NCBI GenBank assembly: GCA_020850755.1
Contig: JADZEB010000045.1
Location: 52,787 to 116,786, forward strand
Source: Alphaproteobacteria bacterium
GTDB taxonomy: Bacteria; Pseudomonadota; Alphaproteobacteria; Acetobacterales; Acetobacteraceae
Direction of reading: 5' to 3'
DNA length: 64,000 bases
The notes beneath the pieces are model-generated. The model saw nothing but the letters and a program-made list of their open reading frames with translations. It searched no databases and had not been told where the DNA came from. Every line of letters starts with the position of its first letter. The stretch's first letter is position 1. A program made the translations under genes and the position numbers. Positions 33,365 through 42,595 of this stretch are shown one piece after another.

Positions 33365-34746
33365 TCCGCCGCGAGCTTCTGCGCGGCCTCGCCGCCGGCA
33401 TCACCGCCGCCGCGATCGCCCCGCGCAGCGCCCCGGCGCAGACCGCGCCCACGCCTGCATCCGCCGCTGCCGGCGGGTCGGGCTGGTCGGTGCCGATCCA
33501 GGCCGTTCGCAGCCCGGGCGGCATTGCCGCCTGGCTGATCGAGGACCGCTCCATCCCCGTGGTGGCCCTGCGCTTCGCCATCCGCGATGCGGGCGTTGCC
33601 GCCGACGCCGAGGGCAGGGAAGGGCTTGCCGCCTTCGCCGCCGCCACCCTCGATGAAGGCGCCGGCCAGTATGACGCCGCCGCCTTCCAGTCGGCCCTGC
33701 GCGACCGCGCCATCAGCCTGAATTTCAGCGCCGGGCGCGAGACCTTCGCCGGCACGCTGCGCATGCTGGCCGAGGAGACGAGCTTCGCCGCCGGGATGCT
33801 GCGCCTCTCGCTCGCCGCCCCGCGCTTCGACGCCCCCGCGATCGAGCGCATGCGCGCATCCCTGCTCAGCAGCCTGCGCCGCTCGCGCGAGAGCCCGCGC
33901 AGCATCGCCTCGCGCCTGTGGTGGGCGGGCGCGTTTCCCGGCCATCCCTTCGGGCGCGACCCGCAGGGCACCGAGGCTGCGCTCGCCGCCCTGTCGGCCG
34001 TGGATCTGCGCGGCTTCGTCGCCACGCGCCTGCGCCGCGGCGCGCTGGTGGTGGGCGCATCGGGCGCGATCTCGGCCACCGAGCTTGGCGCGCTGCTCGA
34101 CCATGTGTTCGGCGCGCTGGCCGGGGGCACGCCGCCGGCCCTGCCGGCACTGCCAACGGCACGCGCCTTCGGCACCATCGTCGAGGAGCGGCCCAACCCG
34201 CAATCGGTGGCGGTGTTCGGCCATCACGGCATGGCCCAGGACGATGCCGACTGGGTGGCGGCGGTCGCCGTCAACCGCATCCTGGCCGGCGGCGGCTTCA
34301 GCTCGCGCCTGACCGAGCAGGTGCGCGAGCGGCGCGGCCTCGCCTACGGCGTCAGCGCGCAGCTCGTGCCGCTGGCGCGCGGCTCGGTGATCCTGGGCAG
34401 CGTCGCCACCGAGAACGCCACCATGGCCGAATCGCTGTCGCTGATCCGCGCCGAGTGGCAGCGCATGGCGAACGAAGGCCCCACCGCCACGGAACTCGAC
34501 GACACCAAGGCGTTCCTCACCGGTTCCTTCCCGCTGCAATTCACCTCGACACCGCAGATCGCCAGCCTGCTGGCGGACCTGCAACTCTCGGACCGGCCGA
34601 TCGACTGGCTGGCGACGCGCGATGCGCGCATCCGCGCGATCACGCCCGAGGTGGCCGCGCGTGCCGCGCGCCGGCTCTACGACGCGTCCGCACTGTCGAT
34701 CGCCGTGGTCGGCCGCCCGGCCGGCCTGCGCACCGCGCCGGGCTAG
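33361..34746 (+). CDS. M16 family protein, non-catalytic partner
   Basis: 461 residues. The zinc motif is absent: the equivalent position reads GREGLAAFAAATLDEGAG, so it is the inactive subunit of an M16 heterodimer. The Arg-rich signature of the C-terminal domain is kept (LTEQVRERRGLAYGVSAQL). The N-terminus MIRRELLRGLAAG with a following Ala-rich stretch resembles a Tat signal, whereas its partner has a Sec-type signal. It overlaps the catalytic gene by four bases and ends 71 bases before pgi. Confidence 0.92.
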   Translation: MIRRELLRGLAAGITAAAIAPRSAPAQTAPTPASAAAGGSGWSVPIQAVRSPGGIAAWLIEDRSIPVVALRFAIRDAGVAADAEGREGLAAFAAATLDEGAGQYDAAAFQSALRDRAISLNFSAGRETFAGTLRMLAEETSFAAGMLRLSLAAPRFDAPAIERMRASLLSSLRRSRESPRSIASRLWWAGAFPGHPFGRDPQGTEAALAALSAVDLRGFVATRLRRGALVVGASGAISATELGALLDHVFGALAGGTPPALPALPTARAFGTIVEERPNPQSVAVFGHHGMAQDDADWVAAVAVNRILAGGGFSSRLTEQVRERRGLAYGVSAQLVPLARGSVILGSVATENATMAESLSLIRAEWQRMANEGPTATELDDTKAFLTGSFPLQFTSTPQIASLLADLQLSDRPIDWLATRDARIRAITPEVAARAARRLYDASALSIAVVGRPAGLRTAPG

Positions 34747-34817
34747 GGCGACACCGTGCCCGGAAGGTTGCAGCGGACTCGGGGGTGGGCCGATAATCCG
34801 CGCCCGGAGAACGCCTG

Positions 34818-36497
34818 ATGCCCGATAGCGCCACCCGCCTGCCCGCGCCTGCACCGCTGATCAGCGACAGCCCGGCCTGGGCCGCGCTGGCCGCGCGCGC
34901 GGCGCGGCCCGAGGCGCGCGCCATCCGCGCCCTGTTCGCCGCCGACCCCGGCCGCGCGGGGCGCTTCACCCGCAGCCTCGACGACCTCGCGCTCGATTTC
35001 GCCAAGACGCCGATCGATGCCGCGACGCTTGACCTCCTGCTGGCACTCGCGCGCGCGGCCGATGTCGAAGGATTGCGCGCGCGCATGGCGGCGGGCGAGG
35101 CGATCAACAACACCGAGAAGCGCGCCGTGCTGCACATGGCGCTGCGCGCGCCGCGCGGGGCGGGCTTCCGCGCCGACGGCGCGGACGCGGCGGCCCTGGC
35201 GCAGGACGAGGCGGCGCGCATGCGCGCCTTCGTCGAGGCCGTGCATGCCGGCCGCATCCGCGGCGCGACCGGCGAGCCTTTCGCCCATGTGGTGAATATC
35301 GGCATCGGCGGGTCCGATCTCGGCCCGGCGATGGTGGTGGAGGCGCTCGCCCCCTATGGCCGCGCCGGTATCGCCGCGCATTTCCTGGCCAATGTCGATG
35401 GCGCGGCCATAGCCGCGCTGCTGCCCCGGCTCGATCCGGCGCGCACCCTGTTCCTGATCGCCTCGAAGACCTTCACGACGCAGGAGACGATGGCGAACGC
35501 CGCTGCGGCGCGCGCCTGGCTTTCCGGCAAGCTCGGCGAGGCGGCAGTGGGCGCGCATTTCGTGGCGCTGTCCACCAACCACAAGGCGGTGGCCGAGTTC
35601 GGCATTGCCGCGGATCGCACCTTCGGCTTCTGGGACTGGGTCGGCGGGCGCTTCTCGCTCTGGAGCGCGATCGGGCTTTCGATCGCCCTCGCCCTCGGCT
35701 GGGACAGGTTCGCGGCACTGCATGCCGGCGCGCGCGCGATGGACGAGCATTTCCTCGCCGCGCCGCTTGAAGGCAACCTGCCGGTCCTCCTGGCGCTTAT
35801 CGGCATCTGGCACACGAACTTCCTCGGCTGCACCGCCCATGCCGTGCTGCCCTACGACCAGCGGCTGGCGCGGCTTCCGGCCTTCCTCCAGCAGCTGGAG
35901 ATGGAAAGCAACGGCAAGCGCGTCTCGCGCCACGGCCAGGCGCTGCCCTATGCGACGGTGCCGGTGCTGTTCGGCGAGCCTGGCACCAACGGCCAGCACG
36001 CCTTCTACCAGGAGCTGCACCAGGGCCCGCAGATCGTGCCGTGCGACTTCCTGCTTGCCGCGCAACCGGACCACGACCTGCCCGCGCATCACCGCATGCT
36101 CGCCGCCAACTGCTTCGCCCAGGCCGAGGCGCTGCTCGCCGGCAAGAACGAGGCCGCCGCCCGCGCCGAGATGCAGGCCGCCGGCATGGCGGCGGCCGAC
36201 ATCGCCGCGCTGCTGGCGCACCGCGTGTTTCCCGGCGACCGCCCGTCGGTGACGCTCCTCTATCGCCGGCTCGATCCCTTCGCGCTCGGCCGCCTGATCG
36301 CGCTCTACGAGCACAAGGTGTTCGTCCAGGGCGCGGTGTGGGGCATCAACAGCTTCGACCAGTGGGGCGTCGAGCTCGGCAAGCAGCTCGCGGGGCGGAT
36401 CCTGCCCGAGCTGGCAAGCGGCCCGCACGAGGGCGCGCATGACTCCTCCACCACCGCCCTGATCGCGCGCTTCCGCGCGCTCCGCGGCGAAGGCTGA
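34818..36497 (+). CDS. pgi: Glucose-6-phosphate isomerase
   Basis: 559 residues, interconverting glucose-6-phosphate and fructose-6-phosphate in glycolysis and gluconeogenesis. Visible signatures are VNIGIGGSDLGP, the phosphate-binding SKTFTTQET, and the C-terminal PGI signature VFVQGAVWGINSFDQWGVE. Length fits the long bacterial/eukaryotic type. GGAGA lies eight bases upstream of the ATG. mutL begins 19 bases after the stop. Confidence 0.97.
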   Translation: MPDSATRLPAPAPLISDSPAWAALAARAARPEARAIRALFAADPGRAGRFTRSLDDLALDFAKTPIDAATLDLLLALARAADVEGLRARMAAGEAINNTEKRAVLHMALRAPRGAGFRADGADAAALAQDEAARMRAFVEAVHAGRIRGATGEPFAHVVNIGIGGSDLGPAMVVEALAPYGRAGIAAHFLANVDGAAIAALLPRLDPARTLFLIASKTFTTQETMANAAAARAWLSGKLGEAAVGAHFVALSTNHKAVAEFGIAADRTFGFWDWVGGRFSLWSAIGLSIALALGWDRFAALHAGARAMDEHFLAAPLEGNLPVLLALIGIWHTNFLGCTAHAVLPYDQRLARLPAFLQQLEMESNGKRVSRHGQALPYATVPVLFGEPGTNGQHAFYQELHQGPQIVPCDFLLAAQPDHDLPAHHRMLAANCFAQAEALLAGKNEAAARAEMQAAGMAAADIAALLAHRVFPGDRPSVTLLYRRLDPFALGRLIALYEHKVFVQGAVWGINSFDQWGVELGKQLAGRILPELASGPHEGAHDSSTTALIARFRALRGEG

Positions 36498-36516
36498 GGC
36501 GGGGGCCGCGCGCGCC

Positions 36517-38337
36517 ATGCCGATCCGCCTTTTGCCGCCAACGCTGGTCAACCGCATCGCCGCGGGCGAGGTGATCGAGCGTCCGGCCGCGGCGGTGAAG
36601 GAACTTGTCGAGAACGCGATCGACGCCGGCGCGCGGCGCGTCGCGGTCACGATCGAGGGCGGCGGGGCGAGCCTGATACTGGTCGAGGATGACGGCGCCG
36701 GCATGTCGCCCGAGGAGCTGCATCTGGCCGTGCAGCGCCACGCCACCTCGAAGCTGTCGGACGAGGCGCTGGTCGATATCCGCACGCTCGGCTTCCGCGG
36801 CGAGGCGCTGCCCTCGATCGGCGCGGTGAGCCGGCTGGAGATCGTCTCGCGCCGGCGCGATGGCGGGGGCGCGCACCGCATCGTCTTGACCGCGGGCGAG
36901 GAAAGCGAGGTCGCACCCGCCCCTGGCGCGCCCGGCACGCGCGTTGCCGTGCGCGACCTCTTCTTCGCCACACCGGCGCGGCTCAAGTTCCTGAAGTCGC
37001 CGCGCACCGAGGCCGAGCATTGCGTCGATGCGGTGCGCCGGCTGGCGATGGCGCATCCCGACATCGCCTTCGCGGTGAAGAACGAGGGGCGCGAGGTGCT
37101 TGCCGCACCGGCCGAGGAGGCGCTGGCGCGGCTCGGCCGGCTGATGGGCAAGGAGTTCGCGCCCGGCTCGGTGCAGATCACGGCCGCGCGCGAGGCGGCC
37201 GAGCTTTCCGGCTTCGCCGGCCTGCCCACGCTGACGCGCGCCACTGCGGCCGAGCAGCACCTGTTCGTCAATCGCCGCCCGGTGCGCGACAAGCTGCTCG
37301 CGGGTGCGGTGCGCGCCGCCTACCACGACCTGATCGCGCGCGACCGCCACCCGGTGCTGGCGCTGTTCCTCGGCCTGCCACCCGAGGAGCTCGACGTGAA
37401 CGTGCATCCGGCCAAGGCCGAGGTGCGCTTCCGCGACGCAGCCGGCATTCGCGGCCTCGTCGTGGGCGCCCTGCGCGCGGCGCTGGCTGCGGCGGGCCAT
37501 CGGGTCGCGCCGCAGCCGATCCCCTTCCCGGCCGCGCGGCCGGGCGCGAGCATCGCGGCGCCCCCCTCCGCCACGGGGATGCCCTACCCGCTTCCCGCCG
37601 CGCCGCGCGCCGGCATGTCCGACCGGCTGCCCGGCCTCAGCGTCCCGCCGGCGGCGCGCGGCACCGCGGCGCTGCACGCCCGGCACATCGCCTCGAGCGC
37701 GCCCTTCGCGCCAACTGGCACGCCGACCGCCGCGCCGGCACCCGCGCCCGAGCAGGAATTCCCGCTCGGTGCGGCGCGCGCCCAGATCCTCGCCACCTAC
37801 ATCCTCGCCGAGACCGCCGACGGCGTGGTGCTGGGCGGCCAGCACGCCGCGCATGAGCGGCTGACGCACGAACGGCTCAAGGCGGCGCTGCTCGCCGGCC
37901 GGGTCGAGCGCCAGGCGCTGCTGCTGCCGGCCGTGGTGGAGCTGGCGGAAGCCGATTGCGCGCGCATCCTTGCCCGCGCCGAGGAACTGCTCGCCTTCGG
38001 CGTGATGATCGAGGGCTTCGGACCCGGTGCCGTGCTGGTGCGCGAGATGCCGGCGCTGCTCGGGCCTTGCGATCCGGCGCCGCTGGTGCGCGATCTCGCC
38101 GACGAACTGGCCGAGCTGGGCGGCAGCACGCGCCTTGCCGACGCGCTCGACCGGGTGGTGGCGCGCATCGCCTGCCATGGCAGCGTGCGCGCCGGGCGCC
38201 GCCTGCTCGAAGGCGAGATGAACGCGCTTCTGCGCCAGATGGAGGAAACGCCGCTTTCCGGCCAGTGCAGCCATGGCCGGCCGACATGGGTCAAGCTTTC
38301 CCGCGCCGAGCTGGAACGGCTGTTCGGCCGGCGCTAG
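36517..38337 (+). CDS. mutL: DNA mismatch repair protein MutL
   Basis: 606 residues. The GHKL ATPase domain is complete: ELVENAIDAGA, DDGAGMS and GFRGEALPSIG. A Pro/Ala-rich linker (about residues 330-415) joins the C-terminal dimerisation domain, which ends GQCSHGRPTWVKL. The endonuclease-type motif reads GGQHAAHERLTHERLK at about residues 440-455, so G441 replaces the Asp of the usual DQHA. MutL couples MutS mismatch recognition to repair. It is convergent with rsmD, sharing four bases (CTAG) at the ends. Confidence 0.95.
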   Translation: MPIRLLPPTLVNRIAAGEVIERPAAAVKELVENAIDAGARRVAVTIEGGGASLILVEDDGAGMSPEELHLAVQRHATSKLSDEALVDIRTLGFRGEALPSIGAVSRLEIVSRRRDGGGAHRIVLTAGEESEVAPAPGAPGTRVAVRDLFFATPARLKFLKSPRTEAEHCVDAVRRLAMAHPDIAFAVKNEGREVLAAPAEEALARLGRLMGKEFAPGSVQITAAREAAELSGFAGLPTLTRATAAEQHLFVNRRPVRDKLLAGAVRAAYHDLIARDRHPVLALFLGLPPEELDVNVHPAKAEVRFRDAAGIRGLVVGALRAALAAAGHRVAPQPIPFPAARPGASIAAPPSATGMPYPLPAAPRAGMSDRLPGLSVPPAARGTAALHARHIASSAPFAPTGTPTAAPAPAPEQEFPLGAARAQILATYILAETADGVVLGGQHAAHERLTHERLKAALLAGRVERQALLLPAVVELAEADCARILARAEELLAFGVMIEGFGPGAVLVREMPALLGPCDPAPLVRDLADELAELGGSTRLADALDRVVARIACHGSVRAGRRLLEGEMNALLRQMEETPLSGQCSHGRPTWVKLSRAELERLFGRR

Positions 38338-38903
38338 GCCCTTTCCTTCTCCAGAATCGTCATGAGCGCACGGCCGTGGCGGCGCTGGTCCAGCACCGTG
38401 AAGCCGTCCGGCAGGTCGAGGTCGCGGTCGCGCGCGCTTTCCAGCACGATCAGCGCGCCGGGCGCGATCCAGCCGGCGGCATCAAGCGCGCGCAGGGCCG
38501 GCGCAGCCAGGTCCTCCTCGTAGGGCGGGTCGAGGAACACGAGGGCGCAGGCATTGGGCGCGCGCGGCGGCGCAAGCACATCGGCGGCATAGACGCGCAC
38601 GCGATGCAGCTCGCGCAGGCGCTTGGCGTTCTCCTGGATCGCGGCCACCGCCGCCGGATCGGCATCGATGAAGCTGGCCTGCGCCGCGCCGCGCGACAAG
38701 GCCTCGAGCCCGAGCGCGCCGGTGCCGGCGAAGGCGTCGAGCACGCGCGCATCCTGCACCCGTGCCCGGCCGGCGAAGGGCGCGTGCATCAGCGTGTCGA
38801 AAAGCGCCTGGCGGGCGCGATCGGCGGTCGGGCGCGTATGCGTGCCGGAGGGCGAGACCAGCTCGCGGCCGCGATGGCGCCCGCCGATGATGCGCACGGC
38901 CAT
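38334..38903 (-). CDS. rsmD: 16S rRNA (guanine966-N2)-methyltransferase
   Basis: 189 residues. It contains VRIIGGRHRGREL at the N-terminus, the SAM-binding stretch VLDAFAGTGALGLEALSRGA, and the catalytic motif LVFLDPPYEED. It methylates G966 of 16S rRNA in the assembled 30S subunit. It is the last gene of a minus-strand set after the pseudouridine synthase gene, two bases away, so both are likely translationally coupled. Confidence 0.95.
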   Translation of the reverse strand: MAVRIIGGRHRGRELVSPSGTHTRPTADRARQALFDTLMHAPFAGRARVQDARVLDAFAGTGALGLEALSRGAAQASFIDADPAAVAAIQENAKRLRELHRVRVYAADVLAPPRAPNACALVFLDPPYEEDLAAPALRALDAAGWIAPGALIVLESARDRDLDLPDGFTVLDQRRHGRALMTILEKERA

Positions 38904-38905
38904 GG

Positions 38906-39796
38906 CTATTGCTCCTGGCCCGCATCATCGCCGCCTTGCGCGGCGCTGCGGGTCGCCTCGCGCCGGGCGCGGCGCGCGGCGGCCTTGTCGGCGCGGGTTC
39001 CGCCGCCGCCCTCGGCCGCCTCGCCCGCAATGCCGAGCTGGTCGCGCAGCACGCGCGCCGGCACCTCCTCGACCGCGCCGCGCGGCAGCTGGCCGAGCTG
39101 GAACGGCCCGAAGGCGACGCGGATCAGGCGGCTGACGGCAAGGCCAAGATGCGCCATCACCTTGCGCACCTCGCGGTTCTTGCCCTCGCGCAGCGAGACG
39201 GTGATCCAGGCATTGGCGCCCTTGCGCGCATCGAGCGCGGCCTCGATCGGGCCGTAGCGCACGCCCTCGACCGTCACGCCGTGGGCCAGCGCGGCCAGCG
39301 CCGCCTCGTTCACGGTGCCATGCACGCGCACGCGATAGCGCCGCACCCAGCCGCTTTCCGGCAGTTCGAGCCGGCGGGCGAGCGCGCCGTCATTGGTCAG
39401 CAGCAGGAGGCCCTCGGAGTTGATGTCGAGCCGGCCCACGGAAACGAGCCGCGGCAGGCCCGGCGGCAGGCGCTCGAACACCGTCGGGCGTCCCTCGGGG
39501 TCGCGGGCGGAGACGATCAGCCCCTCGGGCTTGTGGTAGCGGAACAGGCGCGTGCGCTCGGGCGCGGCGATCGGCCGGCCATCGACCGTGATGCGCGCAT
39601 CGGGCCCCACCAGCACGGCCGGGCTGTCCAGCACGCGGCCATCGACGGCGATGCGTCCGGCCTCGATCATGCGCTCGGCCTCGCGGCGCGAGGCGATGCC
39701 GGCGCGGGCGAGGCGCTTGGCGATGCGCTCGCGCTCGCCCTGCCCGGCGGCGCTGTCGGCATCCTCCGCGCTATACGCGCTGTCGGGCAGGCTCAT
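38906..39796 (-). CDS. rluB: RluB-type 23S rRNA pseudouridine synthase
   Basis: 296 residues. An N-terminal S4 RNA-binding domain (RLARAGIASRREAERMI) is followed by the catalytic domain with D124 in GRLDINSEGLLLLTNDG, the conserved RluB/RsuA motif. The typical EGKNREVRKVM segment is also present. The tail is a basic, Gly/Ala-rich extension of about 40 residues. It likely modifies 23S rRNA helix 89-93 region uridines, as in RluB, though RluE/RsuA-like specificity cannot be fully excluded. The start overlaps the amidotransferase stop by ATGA. Confidence 0.88.
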   Translation of the reverse strand: MSLPDSAYSAEDADSAAGQGERERIAKRLARAGIASRREAERMIEAGRIAVDGRVLDSPAVLVGPDARITVDGRPIAAPERTRLFRYHKPEGLIVSARDPEGRPTVFERLPPGLPRLVSVGRLDINSEGLLLLTNDGALARRLELPESGWVRRYRVRVHGTVNEAALAALAHGVTVEGVRYGPIEAALDARKGANAWITVSLREGKNREVRKVMAHLGLAVSRLIRVAFGPFQLGQLPRGAVEEVPARVLRDQLGIAGEAAEGGGGTRADKAAARRARREATRSAAQGGDDAGQEQ

Positions 39797-40524
39797 CGCC
39801 GGGACCGGGCAGCAGCAGCGGCGAAGGCATCGAAGATCGCCGGATCGGCCGGGTCGATCGCGAATTCGGGATGCCATTGCACGCCGAGGCAGAAGCGCCG
39901 GCCGGCGGCCTCGATCGCCTCGATCACGCCGTCGGGCGCGCGCGCGGAGATCGCCACCGAGGGCCCCACCGCATCCGCCGCCTGGTGGTGCGCGCTGTTC
40001 ACCGCCATGCGCGGCTTGCCGACGATGCGATGCAACAGGCTGCCCGGCTCGACCGTGATCTCGTGGCCCGGTTCGTTGCGCGGGTTTGGCTGCTCGTGCG
40101 CGAGCGCGTCCTCGATCGCGTCGGGGATGTGCTGGATCAGCGTGCCCCCGAGCACGACATTGAGCAGCTGCTGGCCGCCGCAGATGCCGAGGACGGGGCG
40201 ATCCTCGGCCAGCGCGCCTTGCGTGATTGCCCACTCGAACGCGGTGCGACGCGATTTCAGCTTCACCGTCGGATGGCGGCTTTCCGCGCCGAACAGGGCC
40301 GGGTCGATGTCGAACGCCCCGCCGGTGACAAGCAGCCCGTCGATCATGCCGAGATAGTGCTGCGCGAGCTCGGGCTCGTGCGGCAGCGCGATCGGCACGC
40401 CACCCGCCCGCGCCACGGCCGAGAAATAGTTCTGGCGCAGCGCATACCAGGGGAACTTGGAATAGCCGCCCGGCTCCTCGCTATCGAGGGTCAGGCCTAT
40501 CACGGGCTTGTCGCTGGTGCTCAT
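39793..40524 (-). CDS. Gamma-glutamyl-gamma-aminobutyrate hydrolase family protein (class I glutamine amidotransferase-like, C26)
   Basis: 243 residues. The catalytic triad is visible: C115 in LGICGGQQ, with H218 and E220 in VQWHPE. LLVTGGAFDIDP, near residue 64, is typical of the PuuD/peptidase C26 group, which hydrolyses gamma-glutamyl amide bonds in polyamine degradation. No other polyamine gene is adjacent, so the assignment to PuuD is tentative. AGGAAGGGG precedes the ATG. It is the first gene of the set with rluB and rsmD and is divergent from tadA, with repeat copy 4 between them. Confidence 0.87.
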   Translation of the reverse strand: MSTSDKPVIGLTLDSEEPGGYSKFPWYALRQNYFSAVARAGGVPIALPHEPELAQHYLGMIDGLLVTGGAFDIDPALFGAESRHPTVKLKSRRTAFEWAITQGALAEDRPVLGICGGQQLLNVVLGGTLIQHIPDAIEDALAHEQPNPRNEPGHEITVEPGSLLHRIVGKPRMAVNSAHHQAADAVGPSVAISARAPDGVIEAIEAAGRRFCLGVQWHPEFAIDPADPAIFDAFAAAAARSRR

Positions 40525-40538
40525 GGCCCCTTCCTAGT

Positions 40539-40663
40539 GCACGCTCGGTTCGGCTTCGATCAGCCGAACGGAAGTCGTGCCCGCGTAGCATATCATCCTC
40601 GAGCAGCTTAGTCCGCCCAGGTGGAGCCGCCGAGCGGCGCCGCCTGAACGGACGCTGCTCTAG
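40539..40663 (+). repeat. Two-hairpin dispersed element, copy 4 (diverged)
   Basis: Same plan and orientation as copies 1-3 but located between two divergent gene starts. Hairpin 1 keeps CGGTTCGGCT and AGCCGAAC with the GCACG/CGTGC clamp. The linker has changed. Hairpin 2 has a different stem, GTCCG..CAGG.GG near the base pairing with CC.CCTG..CGGAC, while the AGCAGC/GCTGCT clamp and terminal CTAG are kept. Fold is preserved over much altered sequence. No coding stop is formed here. Confidence 0.82.
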
Positions 40664-40698
40664 CGCCTCGGGCTTGACGGGCACAAGCGCCGCCGCCG

Positions 40699-41250
40699 AT
40701 GGTGCGGCCCATGCCGAGCCCCGAGCCCCCCGCCGGTCCCGCCAGTCCCGTGCCGCCCGCTGCCCAGCCGCCCGCTGCCGGTGCGGCCGATGCGCGCCCG
40801 GCCGATGCGACCCCGATGGGCCGCGCGCTCGCCGAGGCGCGCGCCGCCGCCGCACGTGGCGAGGTGCCGGTGGGCGCGGTGGTGGTGGAGGCGGAAACGG
40901 GCTCGATCCTTGCTGCCGCCGGCAACGAGGTCGAGGCCCGCGCCGACCCGACCGCGCATGCCGAGATGCTGGCGCTGCGCGCCGCCGCCGCCCGCCGCGG
41001 CGAGCCGCGCCTGCCCGATTGCGATCTCTATGTCACGCTCGAGCCCTGCCCGATGTGCGCGCAGGCGATCAGCTTCTTCCGCGTCCGGCGCCTCTATTTC
41101 GGCGCCTACGACCCCAAGGGCGGCGGGGTGGAGCATGGCCCGCGCCTGTTCGATCAGCCGAGCTGCCACCACCGCCCGGAAGTGGTGGGCGGGCTGCGCG
41201 AGGCGGAAGCGGCGGCGCTGCTGCGCGACTTCTTCGCCGCGCGGCGCTGA
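40699..41250 (+). CDS. tadA: tRNA-specific adenosine deaminase TadA family
   Basis: 183 residues. The deaminase zinc site is H87 with E89 in TAHAEM, and C117 and C120 in EPCPMC. SFFRVRRLYFGAYDPKGG follows, as in TadA, which converts A34 of tRNA-Arg to inosine. The first about 40 residues are a Pro/Ala-rich extension not present in typical TadA (about 150 residues); an ATG at 40816 would give a 144-residue protein. Neither start has a clear ribosome binding site. Convergent with purD, 16 bases apart. Confidence 0.9.
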   Translation: MVRPMPSPEPPAGPASPVPPAAQPPAAGAADARPADATPMGRALAEARAAAARGEVPVGAVVVEAETGSILAAAGNEVEARADPTAHAEMLALRAAAARRGEPRLPDCDLYVTLEPCPMCAQAISFFRVRRLYFGAYDPKGGGVEHGPRLFDQPSCHHRPEVVGGLREAEAAALLRDFFAARR

Positions 41251-41266
41251 GCGCCCGGACGCGCCT

Positions 41267-42544
41267 CTAGCCCTTGGGTGCGAGCGCCCGCCACCCGATA
41301 TCCTTGCGGCAGAAGCCCTCCGGCCAGTCGATCCGCGCGATAGCGTCGTATGCGGCCGCGCGCGCCTCGGCCAGCGTCTTGCCGGTGGCACCAATGCCCA
41401 GCACGCGCCCGCCATTGGCCAGCACGCGCTCGCCCTCGGGCTTCGTGCCGGCATGGAAAATCGTGACACCCGGCACCGCCCCCGCCTCGGCCAGGCCGCG
41501 GATCTCGCTGCCCTTGGCGTAGCTGCCCGGATAGCCATTGGCCGCCATCACCACCAGGATCGCCGGATCCGGATAGAGGCGGAGCGAGAAGCGGTCGAGC
41601 GTGCCGTCGCAGGCGGCCAGCATCGCCGGCACGAGGTCCGACATCAGGCGCAGCATCAGCACCTGGCATTCCGGATCGCCGAAGCGGACGTTGAACTCGA
41701 GCAGCTTCGGCCCGTCCGTGGTGAGCATCAACCCGGCGAACAGCACGCCGCGGAAGGGGGTGCCGCGCCGCGCCATCTCGGCCAGCGTCGGGCGGATGAT
41801 GCGCGCCATAACCTCGGCTTCGAGCGCCGGGGTGAAGGCGGGCGGCGGCGAATAGGCGCCCATGCCGCCCGTGTTCGGCCCCGCATCGCCGTCGAAGGCG
41901 CGCTTGTGGTCCTGCGCCGCGCCGAGCGGGATCGCGTTCTTCCCGTCGCAGAGGGCGAAGAAGGACACCTCCTCGCCCTCCAGGCACTCCTCGATCACGA
42001 CGCTGGCGCCGGCCACGCCGTGCACGCGCGCTTCCATGATCTCGGCAATGGCGGCCTCGGCCTCGGCCAGGGTTGCCGCCACGACCACGCCCTTGCCGGC
42101 GGCAAGCCCGTCGGCCTTGACCACGATCGGCGCGCCGCGTACGCGCAAATAGGCGCGCGCGGCGGCGGCATCCTCGAAGCGGGCATAGGCGGCGGTGGGC
42201 GCGCCGGCCGCGCTCGCCACCTCCTTCATGAAGGATTTGGAGCCTTCCAGCCGCGCCGCCGCGGCACTCGGCCCGAAGCAGCGTATGCCGGCCTCGGCGC
42301 AGGCATCGGCCAGCCCCGCCACCAGCGCCGCCTCCGGCCCCGGCACGACAAGGTCGATCGCCTTCTCGCGGGCGAAGGCGATCAGCGCCGGCACGTCCTC
42401 GGCCGCGATCGCCACCAGCTCGGCCAGCTCGGCGATGCCGGCATTGCCCGGCGCGCAATAGAGCGTCTCGCACAGCGGCGAGGCCGATACCGCCCAGCAC
42501 AGCGCGTGCTCGCGCCCGCCCGAGCCAACCACCAGTATGCGCAT
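41267..42544 (-). CDS. purD: Phosphoribosylamine-glycine ligase
   Basis: 425 residues, ATP-grasp enzyme that forms glycinamide ribonucleotide in purine synthesis. It begins [15 protein letters not shown] and contains [15 protein letters not shown] near residue 142, [14 protein letters not shown], and [10 protein letters not shown], all diagnostic. GAGGAG lies 14 bases upstream of the ATG. It is divergent from xseA with a 51-base spacer. Confidence 0.97.
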   Translation of the reverse strand: MRILVVGSGGREHALCWAVSASPLCETLYCAPGNAGIAELAELVAIAAEDVPALIAFAREKAIDLVVPGPEAALVAGLADACAEAGIRCFGPSAAAARLEGSKSFMKEVASAAGAPTAAYARFEDAAAARAYLRVRGAPIVVKADGLAAGKGVVVAATLAEAEAAIAEIMEARVHGVAGASVVIEECLEGEEVSFFALCDGKNAIPLGAAQDHKRAFDGDAGPNTGGMGAYSPPPAFTPALEAEVMARIIRPTLAEMARRGTPFRGVLFAGLMLTTDGPKLLEFNVRFGDPECQVLMLRLMSDLVPAMLAACDGTLDRFSLRLYPDPAILVVMAANGYPGSYAKGSEIRGLAEAGAVPGVTIFHAGTKPEGERVLANGGRVLGIGATGKTLAEARAAAYDAIARIDWPEGFCRKDIGWRALAPKG

Positions 42545-42595
42545 CTTCCAGGACTCCTCGAATCGCGCGCCGGTCTAGCATACGATCAGCCCAGG

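Noticed and set aside
42545..42595. Overlapping divergent promoters between purD and xseA
   Set aside because: A TACGAT and a TATGCT box overlap on the two strands, but no -35 match was good enough to report them as features.
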